Of a stretch of 64,000 nucleotides of DNA, positions 9,886 through 18,502 are shown piece by piece. Both the position numbers and the translations under genes were made by a program. The notes beneath the pieces are model-generated. The model had not been told where the DNA came from. It saw only the letters and a list, made by a program, of their open reading frames with translations, and searched no databases. Origin of the DNA: JBBRZM01 sp963813635 (GTDB taxonomy: Bacteria; Actinomycetota; Acidimicrobiia; IMCC26256; JBBRZM01); contig CAWEZO010000002.1 in NCBI GenBank assembly GCA_963813635.1, forward strand, positions 372,001 through 436,000, in the 5' to 3' direction. The stretch's first letter is position 1; every line of letters begins with the position of its first letter.

Positions 9886-10330
9886 GTCACCGCAGGTGCC
9901 GGGTCGGGTCAACAGACGCACACGGGCACCGACTTCGCAACCAACCTCGGTGGGTGTGTCACCGACGCCGACAGCCACCCGGTGAGCACCAACGTGACCT
10001 TCACCGCACCGGCCTCGGGCGCGAGCGGCGAACGACGCCGGCGGCAGCTATGCCGTGACCGCCAAAGGGACGGGCTATCCGTCGACCGCGACGTTCTCGC
10101 TCACCAACACCGTCACCCCGGACAATGGCGACGGCGACGGCGGCGGCGGTAGCAGCGGAACAGACGGCACGAGAAGCACGGGCAACGACCCGGTCGCCGC
10201 GGCCGCATCGGGGACGCTGCCGTTCACCGGCGCGCCGACACTGCAACTCCTCTTCTTCGGCATAGTCCTGCTCGGCGCGGGGCTCGGCGCAACGGCAGCG
10301 ACACGCCGCCGGCGCCGGCCCATCGTCTGA
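9886..10330 (+). pseudogene. Propeller-protein remnant: broken Ig-like domain plus LPFTG tail (orphan tail 3)
   Basis: Frame 1 gives VTAGAGSGQQTHTG...NVTFTAPASGASG, clearly the first half of the Ig-like domain seen in propeller proteins 1-3. The frame then jumps near 10030 to frame 2, which supplies the end of the domain (SYAVTAKGTG...ATFSLTNT) and LPFTG (10217-10231), a hydrophobic span and RRRRR. The middle of the domain (the ADGTTT...TDVNGLAT portion) is missing, as is the propeller. It is a decayed family member, not just a frameshift. Confidence 0.6.
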
Positions 10331-10395
10331 CCCATTGCCGCGGTCCCCACCGGGGCGGGTGATCGACCGGCAGTCGCGCTCGGTAGGGTGAGTGC

Positions 10396-11214
10396 ATGCT
10401 CATCGAACCCGCCCTCGACCCTCACGTCGAACGCATCGAACGCGACGGCTACACGATCCTGGAAGATGCGATCGAGCCCGAGCTGCTCGACGCGCTCACC
10501 GACGATCTCGAGCGGCTCGAGCGCGTGTTCGAAGTCGTCCCGGCGGACAACAGCTTCGAAGGCACGAAGACCGTGCGGGTCTACAACCTGCTGGCCCTCG
10601 GGAAGGTCTACGAATCGATTCCCGTGCATCCCCACGTGCTCCCGCTCGTCGAGCGCGTGCTCGACCCCGGGTGCCTGGTGTCGTCACTCTCGTCGATCGT
10701 GATCGGTCCGGGTGAGGCCGCGCAACCGATCCACGCCGACGACCAGTTGATCCCGATCCCCAAGCCGCACGTGCCGACGGTCTGCAACACCATGTGGGCG
10801 CTCACCGACTTCACCGAGGCCAACGGCGCGACGCGTGTGATCCCCGGCTCGCATCTCGCGCGACCACTCCCCCGACTACGGCTCGCCCTACGACAGCATT
10901 CCCGCAGAGATGGCGAGAGGAAGCGTGCTCGTGTGGCACGGCAGCCTCTGGCACGGCGGCGGCGCCAACACGACCGACGCACGCGGCGCGCCGGCATCGC
11001 GATGAACTATTCCGCGGGCTTCATCCGCCAGCAGGAGAACCAGCAGCTCGGTATCCCACACGAGGTCGCCGCGGGCTTCTCGCCCCGACTGCGCGAGCTC
11101 GTCGGCTACGGCATCTACAACGGCCTCATCGGCCACATCGACAAGCACGACCCGGCCGAGATGCTCGGCGACGCGCCGGCCGCCGACCGAATGGTCTGGG
11201 ACGCGCTGGGCTGA
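10396..11214 (+). CDS. Phytanoyl-CoA dioxygenase (PhyH) family protein, two compensating frameshifts
   Basis: Fe(II)/2-oxoglutarate-dependent oxygenase fold. The first two iron ligands are in IHADDQ (HxD motif). The distal His is in WHGSLWHGGG, readable only in frame 2 between about 10861 (one extra base) and 10982 (one missing base). Either side, frame 1 is well conserved (VCNTMWALTDFTEANGATRVIPGSH and AMNYSAGFIRQQEN regions). About 272 residues in total, normal for the family. ATG 10396. The substrate is unknown; family members hydroxylate lipids or small metabolites. Confidence 0.82.
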   Translation: MLIEPALDPHVERIERDGYTILEDAIEPELLDALTDDLERLERVFEVVPADNSFEGTKTVRVYNLLALGKVYESIPVHPHVLPLVERVLDPGCLVSSLSSIVIGPGEAAQPIHADDQLIPIPKPHVPTVCNTMWALTDFTEANGATRVIPGSHLARPLPRLRLALRQHSRRDGERKRARVARQPLARRRRQHDRRTRRAGIAMNYSAGFIRQQENQQLGIPHEVAAGFSPRLRELVGYGIYNGLIGHIDKHDPAEMLGDAPAADRMVWDALG

Positions 11215-11313
11215 CGCTCGCACCGGCCGATCCCACGACAACCCTTCGCGATTGACGCGCGCCCGCCCACTGTGCAACCAAGGGTCCGCATCGGTGCTCC
11301 GAGGGGAGCCATC

Positions 11314-11747
11314 GTGATTGCCGCAACACGCGCACGAACCGTCGGCGCGCTGGCGCTCCTCATTACCGCCGTCGGCAGCGCCGCAAGCACGAGCGCGGGT
11401 GCGAACGCGGGCAGCGAAGCAGGCCGGGCAGCCGTCATCCATCAGCGCGAGCGGTCGGCTCGCCGTCACGACGACCGACGCGGATCGCTGTGACGTCCTC
11501 GACCAGAAGCGTTGCCTCCTTCCGTTCCCGAGCGACTTCTTCACAGTCGCCGACCCGTCGACCGACACGGGGAGGCGCGTCAACTTCGCGGCTGCATCCA
11601 TGCCCGTCAACAGCAGTGGTGTGCCCGTCGACCCCACCGAGTGGAACCGCAACGACGGCTTCAGCCCCGGCACGCCGATCATGGCGTAAGGTCATCGACG
11701 TGTGCAAAGGCAAGCCGTGCACAACCGGCCACGCCAAGGTCACTTGA
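11314..11747 (+). pseudogene. N-terminal remnant of a secreted protein
   Basis: GTG 11314, preceded by GAGGGGA, opens a signal peptide (ALALLITAVGSAAS). The frame shifts near 11440 to frame 2, which reads DADRCDVLDQKRCLLPFPSDFF and DPTEWNRNDGFSPGTPIMA before a TAA at 11687. A further in-family-looking scrap (DVCKGKPC) runs in frame 3 to 11747. The N-terminus resembles that of long secreted actinobacterial proteins, but everything after about 120 residues is absent. Function unknown. Confidence 0.45.
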
Positions 11748-11759
11748 GCTGGTCGGCCG

Positions 11760-12521
11760 CTACTGCACGACCGCGCCGCCGTCGACCGCAAGCGCGTGAC
11801 CGACAACGAACGACGCGGCGTCGGAGCACAACCACACCACCGCTTCGGCGATCTCGTCGGGACGGCCGAGGCGGCCGATCGGGCTCGCGGCCGTCATCAT
11901 CTTCTCGATCCTGGGGTCGCCGCCCATGAAGCCCTCGAGCATCGGTGTGCGCGTGCTCCCGGGACAGATCGCGTTCACGCGCACGCCGGCCTTGGCGTAT
12001 TCGAGCGCGGCCGCCTTCGTGAGCCCGACGACGCCGTGCTTGCTGGCGACATACGCGGGCAGACCGGCGAAGCCCACCAGCCCCGCGCCCGACGCCATGT
12101 TGACGATCGATCCCCCACCCCGGGCGACCATCTGCCGGATCTCGGCCTTGAGGCACAGAAAGACGCTCGTGAGGTTGAGCGCGAGCGTGCGGTTCCAGTC
12201 GTCGAGGCTGTAGTCGGCCACCGGCGCGCCGGGGCCAGTGGTACCGGCGTTGTTGAGCGCGCAGTCGAGACGTCCCCACGTCTGCACCGTCTCGGCGACG
12301 AGCGCGTCGACGCTGCCCGGTGAGGTCACGTCGGTCGCGACGAAGATGCCCTCACCGCGTGCCTCCTCGAAGATGCGTGCGACCGTCTCGGCGCCGCCCG
12401 TCTCATCCACATCGGCGACTGCGACCTTCGCGCCCTCCCTCGCCAGCGCCATCGCCGACGCGCGGCCGAGACCCGACGCGCCACCCGTGACGAGTGCCAC
12501 CTTGCCCTCGACTGCGCCCAT
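11760..12521 (-). CDS. Short-chain dehydrogenase/reductase (SDR)
   Basis: A classical SDR of about 253 residues: cofactor motif TGGASGLG, NNAG, a catalytic Ser in MASGAG and the YVASK active-site Tyr/Lys. The C-terminal VDGGAVV end is typical. ATG 12521 is chosen over GTG 12524 because GGAGG lies at proper spacing before it. Its upstream neighbour on the same strand is another SDR 20 bases away, so they are probably co-transcribed. NAD(P)-linked alcohol/ketone oxidoreduction; the substrate is unknown. Confidence 0.9.
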   Translation of the reverse strand: MGAVEGKVALVTGGASGLGRASAMALAREGAKVAVADVDETGGAETVARIFEEARGEGIFVATDVTSPGSVDALVAETVQTWGRLDCALNNAGTTGPGAPVADYSLDDWNRTLALNLTSVFLCLKAEIRQMVARGGGSIVNMASGAGLVGFAGLPAYVASKHGVVGLTKAAALEYAKAGVRVNAICPGSTRTPMLEGFMGGDPRIEKMMTAASPIGRLGRPDEIAEAVVWLCSDAASFVVGHALAVDGGAVVQ

Positions 12522-12541
12522 CACGCCTCCGCCTGTCGACG

Positions 12542-13322
12542 TCAGTGGAAGTACTCGCCGCCGTTCACGTCGAGCGCCTGGCCGGTGATGACACTCGCCC
12601 AGTCGGACGCGAAGAAGACGATCGCGTTCGCAATGTCTTCCTGGGGCGGCACGAAACCGAGCGGGATCTCGCGCACCGACTCGGCGACGATGTCATCCGG
12701 TGAGACGCCGCGCTGCTCGGCCTCGTGGTTCACGTACCACTGCACATTTGGACCCCAGATCCAGCCGGGCACCACGGTGTTGACGCGAATCTTGAACGGG
12801 CCGAGCTCCTTGGCCAGCACCTGCGTCGCCGTCAGCAGACGCGCCTTTCGATGCCGTGTACGCACCGGAGTTGGGACGGATCTTGCGTGCGCCCATCGAG
12901 CCGATGTTGACGATCGACCCGCCACCGCGCGCCTTCAAGTGCGGGATCGCGGCCTGGATCATGTTGAGGGTGCCGAACACGTTGACGTCGAAGACTTTGC
13001 GCCACTGGTCGAGGTCGGCGTCTTCGAAGGCCACGCCGGGGTCGTTGCGAAAGGCGCTGTTGACCAGACAGTCGATCCCGCCGAGCTTGTCGGCGACCGC
13101 AGCCGCGATCTCCAGACAACGGCCGGCGTCGCTGACAGAGCCCGGAACCACGAGCGCACGGCCGCCGTCGGCCTCGATCTTGCCGGCGACCTCCTCGAGG
13201 TTCGACTCGGTGCGGGCCACGAGCGCCACGGCCGCTCCCTCGCGCGCAAACGCCTCGGCCGCGGCACCACCCAGGCCCGCTCCCACGCCGGTGATGATCG
13301 CGACCTTGCCGTCGAGCAGCAC
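12542..13322 (-). CDS. SDR family oxidoreductase, one frameshift
   Basis: GTG 13322 follows AAGGAG and gives the normal N-terminus (cofactor motif TGVGAGLG). The frame breaks at the active site: AYTASK should continue ARLLTATQV, and the opposite strand shows one extra A (TCGAAAGGCG instead of TCGAAGGCG) at about 12845. The C-terminus (ITGQALDVNGGEYFH) is then read in the other frame. It is closely similar in plan to the SDR at 16430-17242, with NSAF in place of NNAG in both. Probably one functional gene of about 260 residues. Confidence 0.8.
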
Positions 13323-13486
13323 CGCATCTCCTTCGATCGGGCCTGCGGACCTTGCCAGACCCCGCGATCGCCCACAAGCGAGCGACCCCGGCGGGCCCGC
13401 AGGCGGGCGAGAAGCCACGATCGGGACGAAGCACGCAGCGCATGGGAGCCCTTCACTCGCGCCCGATGCCTGCCGATACTCGCTCT

Positions 13487-14326
13487 ATGGGAGATGAGGT
13501 CAATCCCCGCGCCCAGCCGAAGGAGCTCGGCCGTGCCCTCCTCCACCTTCGACGTGCGCACAAGATGTCGCGCAAGACGCTGGCGGAAGCAGTAGGGCTA
13601 CGTAAAGAAGAGCTGGCCAACTACGAGACCGGCCGCGTCCCCGTACCCCCCGAGCACCTCATGCTGCTGACGGCCGTCTGCGGCGTCAATGCGACGAGCA
13701 TGTTCCCCGACGCGGTCGCGGGGCTGCACTCCGACGATCCCAACATCATCGACGCGACGCGGCAACCGCCGCCGCTCGAGGAAACACCCGAGCCACTCGT
13801 TTGGGAGACACTGCGGGGTGCCGACCACTCGGTCGAAGTCGGCAAGGGCGGGGTGCTGAGCCTGCACCGTGCCGACGAGCGATGGGCACTCTCCGCCGAA
13901 ACGATCGAGCGCGACTTTCGCTTGACCGTCGGCGTCGACTTGAAATCCGGTCCCGGCTTCGGCGTGCTGTTTCGAGCCGAGGTGGACGAGAGCGGCGCGC
14001 TCTCCGGCTACAGCCTCGAGTTCGATCCCGAGCGGCCCGAGGGCGCGTTCACGATCCGGCAGTGGCAGCAGGACTGGGAGTTCTGGCAGCCGCTTGCCGA
14101 GGCGGAGGCCATGAGCGGCACTGATCTGTACGGCGACCAGAAGGTCACCATCACCGTGGACGACGAGCGCCTGGTCGCGACGGTCGACGGCGTCGACGTG
14201 CTGATCGTCGAGAACCTGCCCTCCGCTTCGACACGCCTGGGTCTCGAACCCGCTCGGGGCGACCGCGTGGGCGTCCAGGCGTGGCCGAAGTCCGAGGTCT
14301 CGATCTACGCCTTCGGGGTGGACTGA
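13487..14326 (+). CDS. XRE-type HTH protein with C-terminal jelly-roll-like domain
   Basis: Residues about 12-65 form a Cro/C1-type helix-turn-helix (MSRKTLAEAVGLRKEELANYE). A linker follows, then a beta-rich domain (GFGVLFRAEVDESGALSGYSL, DDERLVATVDGVDVLIVE) resembling the concanavalin-like sandwich used in many extracellular glycan-binding proteins. An HTH joined to such a domain is unusual for a soluble regulator. ATG 13487 is the first start keeping the HTH in the usual position; a longer frame extends to 13352. Predicted DNA binding, ligand unknown. Confidence 0.7.
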   Translation: MGDEVNPRAQPKELGRALLHLRRAHKMSRKTLAEAVGLRKEELANYETGRVPVPPEHLMLLTAVCGVNATSMFPDAVAGLHSDDPNIIDATRQPPPLEETPEPLVWETLRGADHSVEVGKGGVLSLHRADERWALSAETIERDFRLTVGVDLKSGPGFGVLFRAEVDESGALSGYSLEFDPERPEGAFTIRQWQQDWEFWQPLAEAEAMSGTDLYGDQKVTITVDDERLVATVDGVDVLIVENLPSASTRLGLEPARGDRVGVQAWPKSEVSIYAFGVD

Positions 14327-14406
14327 ACGATCGCCTGACCGGCCCGGCGACACCGGCAATCTGGCCCCTTGCTCAAGGACGTGCGGGCCGCCGTCGATAT
14401 TGAGGG

Positions 14407-15132
14407 GTGGCCCCTACCCGACACCGCGCTCCCGGCTCCCGCCAACCGCCACCGGTGAGCGAGGTGTTGTGCGACCTGCGCCGGCGGAGTGGGCGCTCCC
14501 GTCACGATCTGGCCAATGACTCCGGCGTGACCGCGGCCGAGCTGCGCTCGTTCGAACGGGGAACGAGCACGCCCTCAGCCGAGGTGCGCCGTCGCCTCGC
14601 GACCGCGCTCGCGGTCGACCCCGAAGTGCTGGTACCGGCGCGTTCGGCGGTGGTCGTCGAGTCCGACGCGGTGATCGTGAACGGGCAGACGCGCCCGCTC
14701 CGCACCGGTGATACGGAAGAGATCCTGCGCGAGTACCTCGCCGTGCTGTACGAGATGCGCCACCCGCGCCCAGGAACCGAAGTGCGGCTGCGCGAGCACG
14801 ATGTCGTGGCGCTCGCGGCGGCGCTCGGTCCCGATGCCGACCCCGAGGCCATCGAGGCGCGCCTCATCGAGCTCATGGGCGTGACCAGCAAGCAGGCCGC
14901 TCGCATGCGGTCGACCATCTCGCAGCGCCGCGTTGTGACGCCCGCCGCCGGATTGGCGCTCGGAGCCGCCGCCACATTCGGGGGCGTGCAAGCGCCGAGC
15001 CCGTCGCCACCGTCGACGAACCCTGTTGCCCACGTCGCCGCGCCGTCGCCCGACGACCGCACATCGCCGATTGTGGCGGATGGAGTGCCGCCCGCCCAAG
15101 ATCCGACAGGTGGCGGGTCACACGTCTCATAA
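14407..15132 (+). CDS. XRE-type HTH protein with Pro/Ala-rich tail
   Basis: GTG 14407. An N-terminal HTH (RSRHDLANDSGVTAAELRSFERG) is followed by an acidic middle region that looks helical (EEILREYLAVLYEMRH, then EAIEARLIELMGVTSKQAAR). A weakly hydrophobic segment (AAGLALGAAATFGGVQA) and a Pro/Ser-rich C-terminus follow, so a single membrane anchor is possible but weak. It lies 80 bases after another HTH gene and 22 before a PAS-GGDEF gene, suggesting a small regulatory block. No close family is recognised. Confidence 0.65.
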   Translation: MAPTRHRAPGSRQPPPVSEVLCDLRRRSGRSRHDLANDSGVTAAELRSFERGTSTPSAEVRRRLATALAVDPEVLVPARSAVVVESDAVIVNGQTRPLRTGDTEEILREYLAVLYEMRHPRPGTEVRLREHDVVALAAALGPDADPEAIEARLIELMGVTSKQAARMRSTISQRRVVTPAAGLALGAAATFGGVQAPSPSPPSTNPVAHVAAPSPDDRTSPIVADGVPPAQDPTGGGSHVS

Positions 15133-15154
15133 GCCGCGACGGACAGGAGCACCG

Positions 15155-16531
15155 ATGCCCGATGCGCGCACTCCGGAGACGGGGGGGCGAGTTCGAGCCG
15201 AGAAGCTGCTCGACTGTCTGCTCGAGACCGTGTCGATCATCGATCGCGACGGCAAGATCACGTATTGCACCGACGACGCCGGCATTCTCGGATACGGCGC
15301 CGGTGAAGCAGCGGGCCGTTCCGCGCTCGCGATGGTGCACCCCGAGGACGTCGGGCGCGTGACAAGCGAGGTCAGCCGTTGCATGAGCGAACCAGACACG
15401 ATCGTCTCGGGTGAGTTTCGTGTGCGCGACGCCAACGGCCACTGGCAGTGGATCGAGGCGGTCGCGTACAACCGGTTCGCGGATCCCGATCTCCAAGGCA
15501 TGGTGCTCGCGACCCGCAACATCACACCGGGCGTCGAGGCGCAGGATACGGTGCGGCGGAGCAACGACCGCTTCCGCGCGCTCATTGCCTACGCAGCCGA
15601 CGTCGTGATGATCGTCGATCCGGAAGGTCGCTTCGAGTACGTGAGCCCGGCGGTGGGAAATGTCCTCGGGCGCGATCCCGACGAGCTCATGGAACTCGAT
15701 TCGATCGAGCAGCTGGTGCGCCGTGAGGACCGCGAGGAGTTCGGTCGCGCGTGGACGGCCGCGATCTCGAGACCGGGCGTGAATATCGAGACCACGTTTC
15801 GATCGCGGCACCGCAACGGCAGTGTTCGACACCTCGAGACCACGATCACCAACCTGCTCGAGGATCCGGCCGTCGAGGGTGTCGTGGTGAACCTGGCCGA
15901 CGTCACCGAGCGCGACGCGTTCGAGCAGGCGCTCATGCACCAGGCCCTCCACGACCCCTTGACCGGTCTCGCCAACCGCACCCTGCTCGTCGACCGGCTC
16001 CGTGAGGCGTTCACCGAGCTCGACACTCCGGGGGTGCTCCTCCTCGACGTCGACGGGATAGAGGCGGTCAACGAGAGCCTCGGATACGCGTACGGCGATG
16101 AGCTCCTGATGGAGCTCGCGTCTCGACTGCACCACGAAGCCGCACCGGCCGACACGGTCGCACGCCTCGCCGGCGACCAGTTCGTCGTGGTCCGGCGCGC
16201 CGCTCCCGCGGCGGAGCTGCGCGAGCTGGCCGACCAGCTGCTGCACGCGTTCGACGAACCGGTACCGCTCGCCGATCAGCAGGTCACGGCCGCCGCATCG
16301 ATCGGCATTGCCGTTGCCGACATCGAGGACTCGCCCAACAGCGTGCTGCGGAAGGCCGGCATCGCGCTGACCTTGGCGAAGGGACTCGGCCGCTCACGCT
16401 GCGAGGTCTTCACACGCAACGACGCAGGATCAGTGAAAGTAGCGGCCCACGTTGACGTCCAGCACCTGACCGGTGATGACCCGCGCAAGATCGGACGCGA
16501 AGAACAGCACGACCTTGGCGATCTCCTCTGA
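15155..16531 (+). CDS. PAS-PAS-GGDEF protein with degenerate GGDEF motif
   Basis: ATG 15155 follows GGACAGGAGC. Two PAS sensor domains (about residues 20-125 and 145-260) precede a diguanylate-cyclase fold (HDPLTGLANRTLL onward). The signature loop reads RLAGDQF instead of GGDEF and there is no RxxD inhibitory site, so cyclase activity is doubtful; a GTP- or c-di-GMP-binding or regulatory role is more likely. The last 34 codons run antisense into the SDR at 16430. A one-base shift near 16425 would give a TGA at about 16432-16434, the likelier natural end. Confidence 0.82.
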   Translation: MPDARTPETGGRVRAEKLLDCLLETVSIIDRDGKITYCTDDAGILGYGAGEAAGRSALAMVHPEDVGRVTSEVSRCMSEPDTIVSGEFRVRDANGHWQWIEAVAYNRFADPDLQGMVLATRNITPGVEAQDTVRRSNDRFRALIAYAADVVMIVDPEGRFEYVSPAVGNVLGRDPDELMELDSIEQLVRREDREEFGRAWTAAISRPGVNIETTFRSRHRNGSVRHLETTITNLLEDPAVEGVVVNLADVTERDAFEQALMHQALHDPLTGLANRTLLVDRLREAFTELDTPGVLLLDVDGIEAVNESLGYAYGDELLMELASRLHHEAAPADTVARLAGDQFVVVRRAAPAAELRELADQLLHAFDEPVPLADQQVTAAASIGIAVADIEDSPNSVLRKAGIALTLAKGLGRSRCEVFTRNDAGSVKVAAHVDVQHLTGDDPRKIGREEQHDLGDLL

Positions 16532-17242
16532 CGTGTTGATGTGATTGAGGGCGGTCATGCCCGCGATCTCGTCGTACACCTCCCGGGGCGTGCACCCACG
16601 CTGCTCGGCGAGCCGGCCGAAGTACCACTCCAGCGACGGTCCCCAGATGTGGCCCGGCGCGATGGAGTTGACCCGCACGTTGGACGGCCCCAACTCCAAC
16701 GCGAGGACCTGCGCCGCAGTCATGAGCGCGCGCTTCGAGCTCGCGTAGCCGCCCAAGAGCGGGTTGACGATCCGAGTCGACATCGTGTTGATCATCACGA
16801 CGGAGCCGCCGCCATCGGCCTTCAGCAACGGCACCAGCGCTTGCGTCAGCTGGAGCGTGCCGAACACGTTGACGTCGAACACCTCACGCCAGACGTCGGG
16901 ACCGCCGTCCTCGAAGCTGATGAACGGATCCTCGGCGAAGGCGTTGTTGACGAGCACATCGAGCCGTCCGCATTCGCGCTCGACCTCGGCCGCGAGGTGA
17001 CGGCACACGTCCGGCTCGCTGATGTCGGTGGGCACGCACCAGGCTCGGCGGCCGGCGGCCTCGACCTCGGCGGCAACCTCGAGGAGCTTGGCTTCGGTAC
17101 GTGCCGCGAGCACGAGGTCGGCGCCGGCACGCGCCAGGGTGAGCGAGATGTCGCGGCCCATGCCGGGACCGACGCCGGACACCACCGCGACCCGATCGTG
17201 CAGCAGCGCGTCGACAGGCGCGGTCGGCTGGGCATGGGCCAT
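16430..17242 (-). CDS. SDR family oxidoreductase
   Basis: ATG 17242. Cofactor motif SGVGPGMG, NNAF in place of NNAG, and active-site GYASSK. The C-terminus ITGQVLDVNVGRYFH is nearly the same as that of the SDR at 12542, so the two are paralogues flanking the regulatory block. About 270 residues, intact. The 3' end is convergent with, and by the current frames overlaps, the GGDEF gene. Substrate unknown. Confidence 0.9.
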   Translation of the reverse strand: MAHAQPTAPVDALLHDRVAVVSGVGPGMGRDISLTLARAGADLVLAARTEAKLLEVAAEVEAAGRRAWCVPTDISEPDVCRHLAAEVERECGRLDVLVNNAFAEDPFISFEDGGPDVWREVFDVNVFGTLQLTQALVPLLKADGGGSVVMINTMSTRIVNPLLGGYASSKRALMTAAQVLALELGPSNVRVNSIAPGHIWGPSLEWYFGRLAEQRGCTPREVYDEIAGMTALNHINTSEEIAKVVLFFASDLARVITGQVLDVNVGRYFH

Positions 17243-17338
17243 ATGCGGCCCACGTTGGTGCATTCCGGGGGCGGAGAGCAACCGTGAGTGCAACAAACGT
17301 GGTTGAGTACGGGCCCACGGCGGTGACCGGAGGCTCCC

Positions 17339-17683
17339 ATGGTGAAATTGATCTGCTTCGTCAAGCGCAACGCCGCGCTGAGCATCGACGAGTTCCACCG
17401 GCACTGGCGCGAGGAGCACGCCCGTTTGTTGACGGAGACGCCGGCTGCCCGGGCGCGCATCCTCCGCTACGAGCAGAACCACCGCTTGGCGCGCGACTAC
17501 GAGCGTGAGGATGATTTCGACGGCGTCGCGACCCAGTGGTTCGCGTCGGCGCGCGACTTCTTCTCCATGATCACCGACCCCGACTATCAAGCCGCGATCG
17601 GACCCGACGAGCGCTACCTCCTCGACCTCGACCGCACGACGTGGATGCTCACGGGCGCCGAGGAGACCGTCTTCGCCCAGTAG
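17339..17683 (+). CDS. EthD-domain protein
   Basis: A 114-residue protein with the ferredoxin-like EthD signature: VKLICFVKRN, DEFHRHWREEHA, and the aromatic C-terminal region. EthD-family proteins are dimeric alpha/beta barrels; some assist P450 ether degradation, others act on polyketides. ATG 17339 with an upstream GGAGG (CCGGAGGCTCCC). The gene stands between an SDR (divergent) and a methyltransferase 11 bases downstream. Confidence 0.8.
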   Translation: MVKLICFVKRNAALSIDEFHRHWREEHARLLTETPAARARILRYEQNHRLARDYEREDDFDGVATQWFASARDFFSMITDPDYQAAIGPDERYLLDLDRTTWMLTGAEETVFAQ

Positions 17684-17694
17684 CGTCGCGGGTG

Positions 17695-18420
17695 ATGGAG
17701 CTCGACGAGTACGCGCGTATCGCAGCCGCCGAGGACGACCACTGGTGGTATCGCAACATGCGCGCGCTCATGGCCGACTTGCTCCGACCGTGGCTCCGTC
17801 GCGACCAGCTCATCCTCGATGCCGGCTGCGGTCCGGGTGGCAACAACGCGTGGCTCGGCGAGCACGGCACCGTGGTCGGCGCCGATCTCTCCTCTCGGGC
17901 ACTCGAGCTCCTGCGGGAGCGGCACCCCGATAGCCGGCCCGTCCAGGCAGACGTGCAGGCGCTTCCGTTTCGGCGCGACAGCTTCGACGTCGTCGTCGAC
18001 GTGACGGTGCTGTGCTCAGTCCCCGACGACGGCGTTGCGGTGCGCGAGCTCGCCCGCGTGCTGCGACCGGGAGGGGTGGCGCTGCTCGTGGAGCCTGCGT
18101 TCGAGGCGCTGCGACGGGCGCACGACCGCACGGTGCACAGCCGGCGTCGGTATCGCCGGTACGGGCTGGCCGAGCTCGTCACCCAGAGCGGGCTCCGGGT
18201 GCAGCGGGCCACGTACGCCTGCTGGTATCTCGCTCCGCCCGCCGCGCTCCTCGGCATCGTCGACCGGGTACGCCGGCCCACGCCGAGCGAAGCCGGATCC
18301 GATCTCGAACGCCCCGCGTTGGGAGCGGTGTTCGGGCGCCTGGCAAGAGCGGAGCGGTCGTGGCTGCGGCGTCACGACGTACCGTTCGGCACATCGGCCG
18401 TCGTGCTCGCCACGAAATGA
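17695..18420 (+). CDS. Class I SAM-dependent methyltransferase
   Basis: SAM-binding motif LDAGCGPGG, acidic end of strand 2 (VGADLS), motif DVVVDVTVLCSVPDD and post-motif LRPGG place it in the Methyltransf_11 family. The N-terminal YARIAAAEDDHWWY is typical of methyltransferases found in sugar or glycan gene clusters. 241 residues, ATG 17695. It is convergent with a GT2 gene across palindrome family B copy 1, and belongs to the glycan block at 17.7-22 kb. The acceptor is unknown. Confidence 0.87.
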   Translation: MELDEYARIAAAEDDHWWYRNMRALMADLLRPWLRRDQLILDAGCGPGGNNAWLGEHGTVVGADLSSRALELLRERHPDSRPVQADVQALPFRRDSFDVVVDVTVLCSVPDDGVAVRELARVLRPGGVALLVEPAFEALRRAHDRTVHSRRRYRRYGLAELVTQSGLRVQRATYACWYLAPPAALLGIVDRVRRPTPSEAGSDLERPALGAVFGRLARAERSWLRRHDVPFGTSAVVLATK

Positions 18421-18446
18421 CACACATCGTCACGTGACGGTTTCAG

Positions 18447-18492
18447 CGTTTGTGCAATCGGGCCCCCTATAGGGGCCACGATTGCACAAACG
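18447..18492. repeat. Palindromic element family B, copy 1 (likely bidirectional terminator)
   Basis: Perfect 14-bp arms CGTTTGTGCAATCG / CGATTGCACAAACG enclose GGCCCCCTATAGGGGCCA, itself a GC-rich inner hairpin. It lies 27 bases after the methyltransferase stop and 11 before the convergent GT2 stop. A homologous copy is at 36457-36502. Confidence 0.78.
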
Positions 18493-18502
18493 GTCGGGGT
18501 GG

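Noticed and set aside
14873..16246. 457-codon minus-strand frame
   Set aside because: Antisense to the HTH and PAS-GGDEF genes; no domain, Arg/His-rich.
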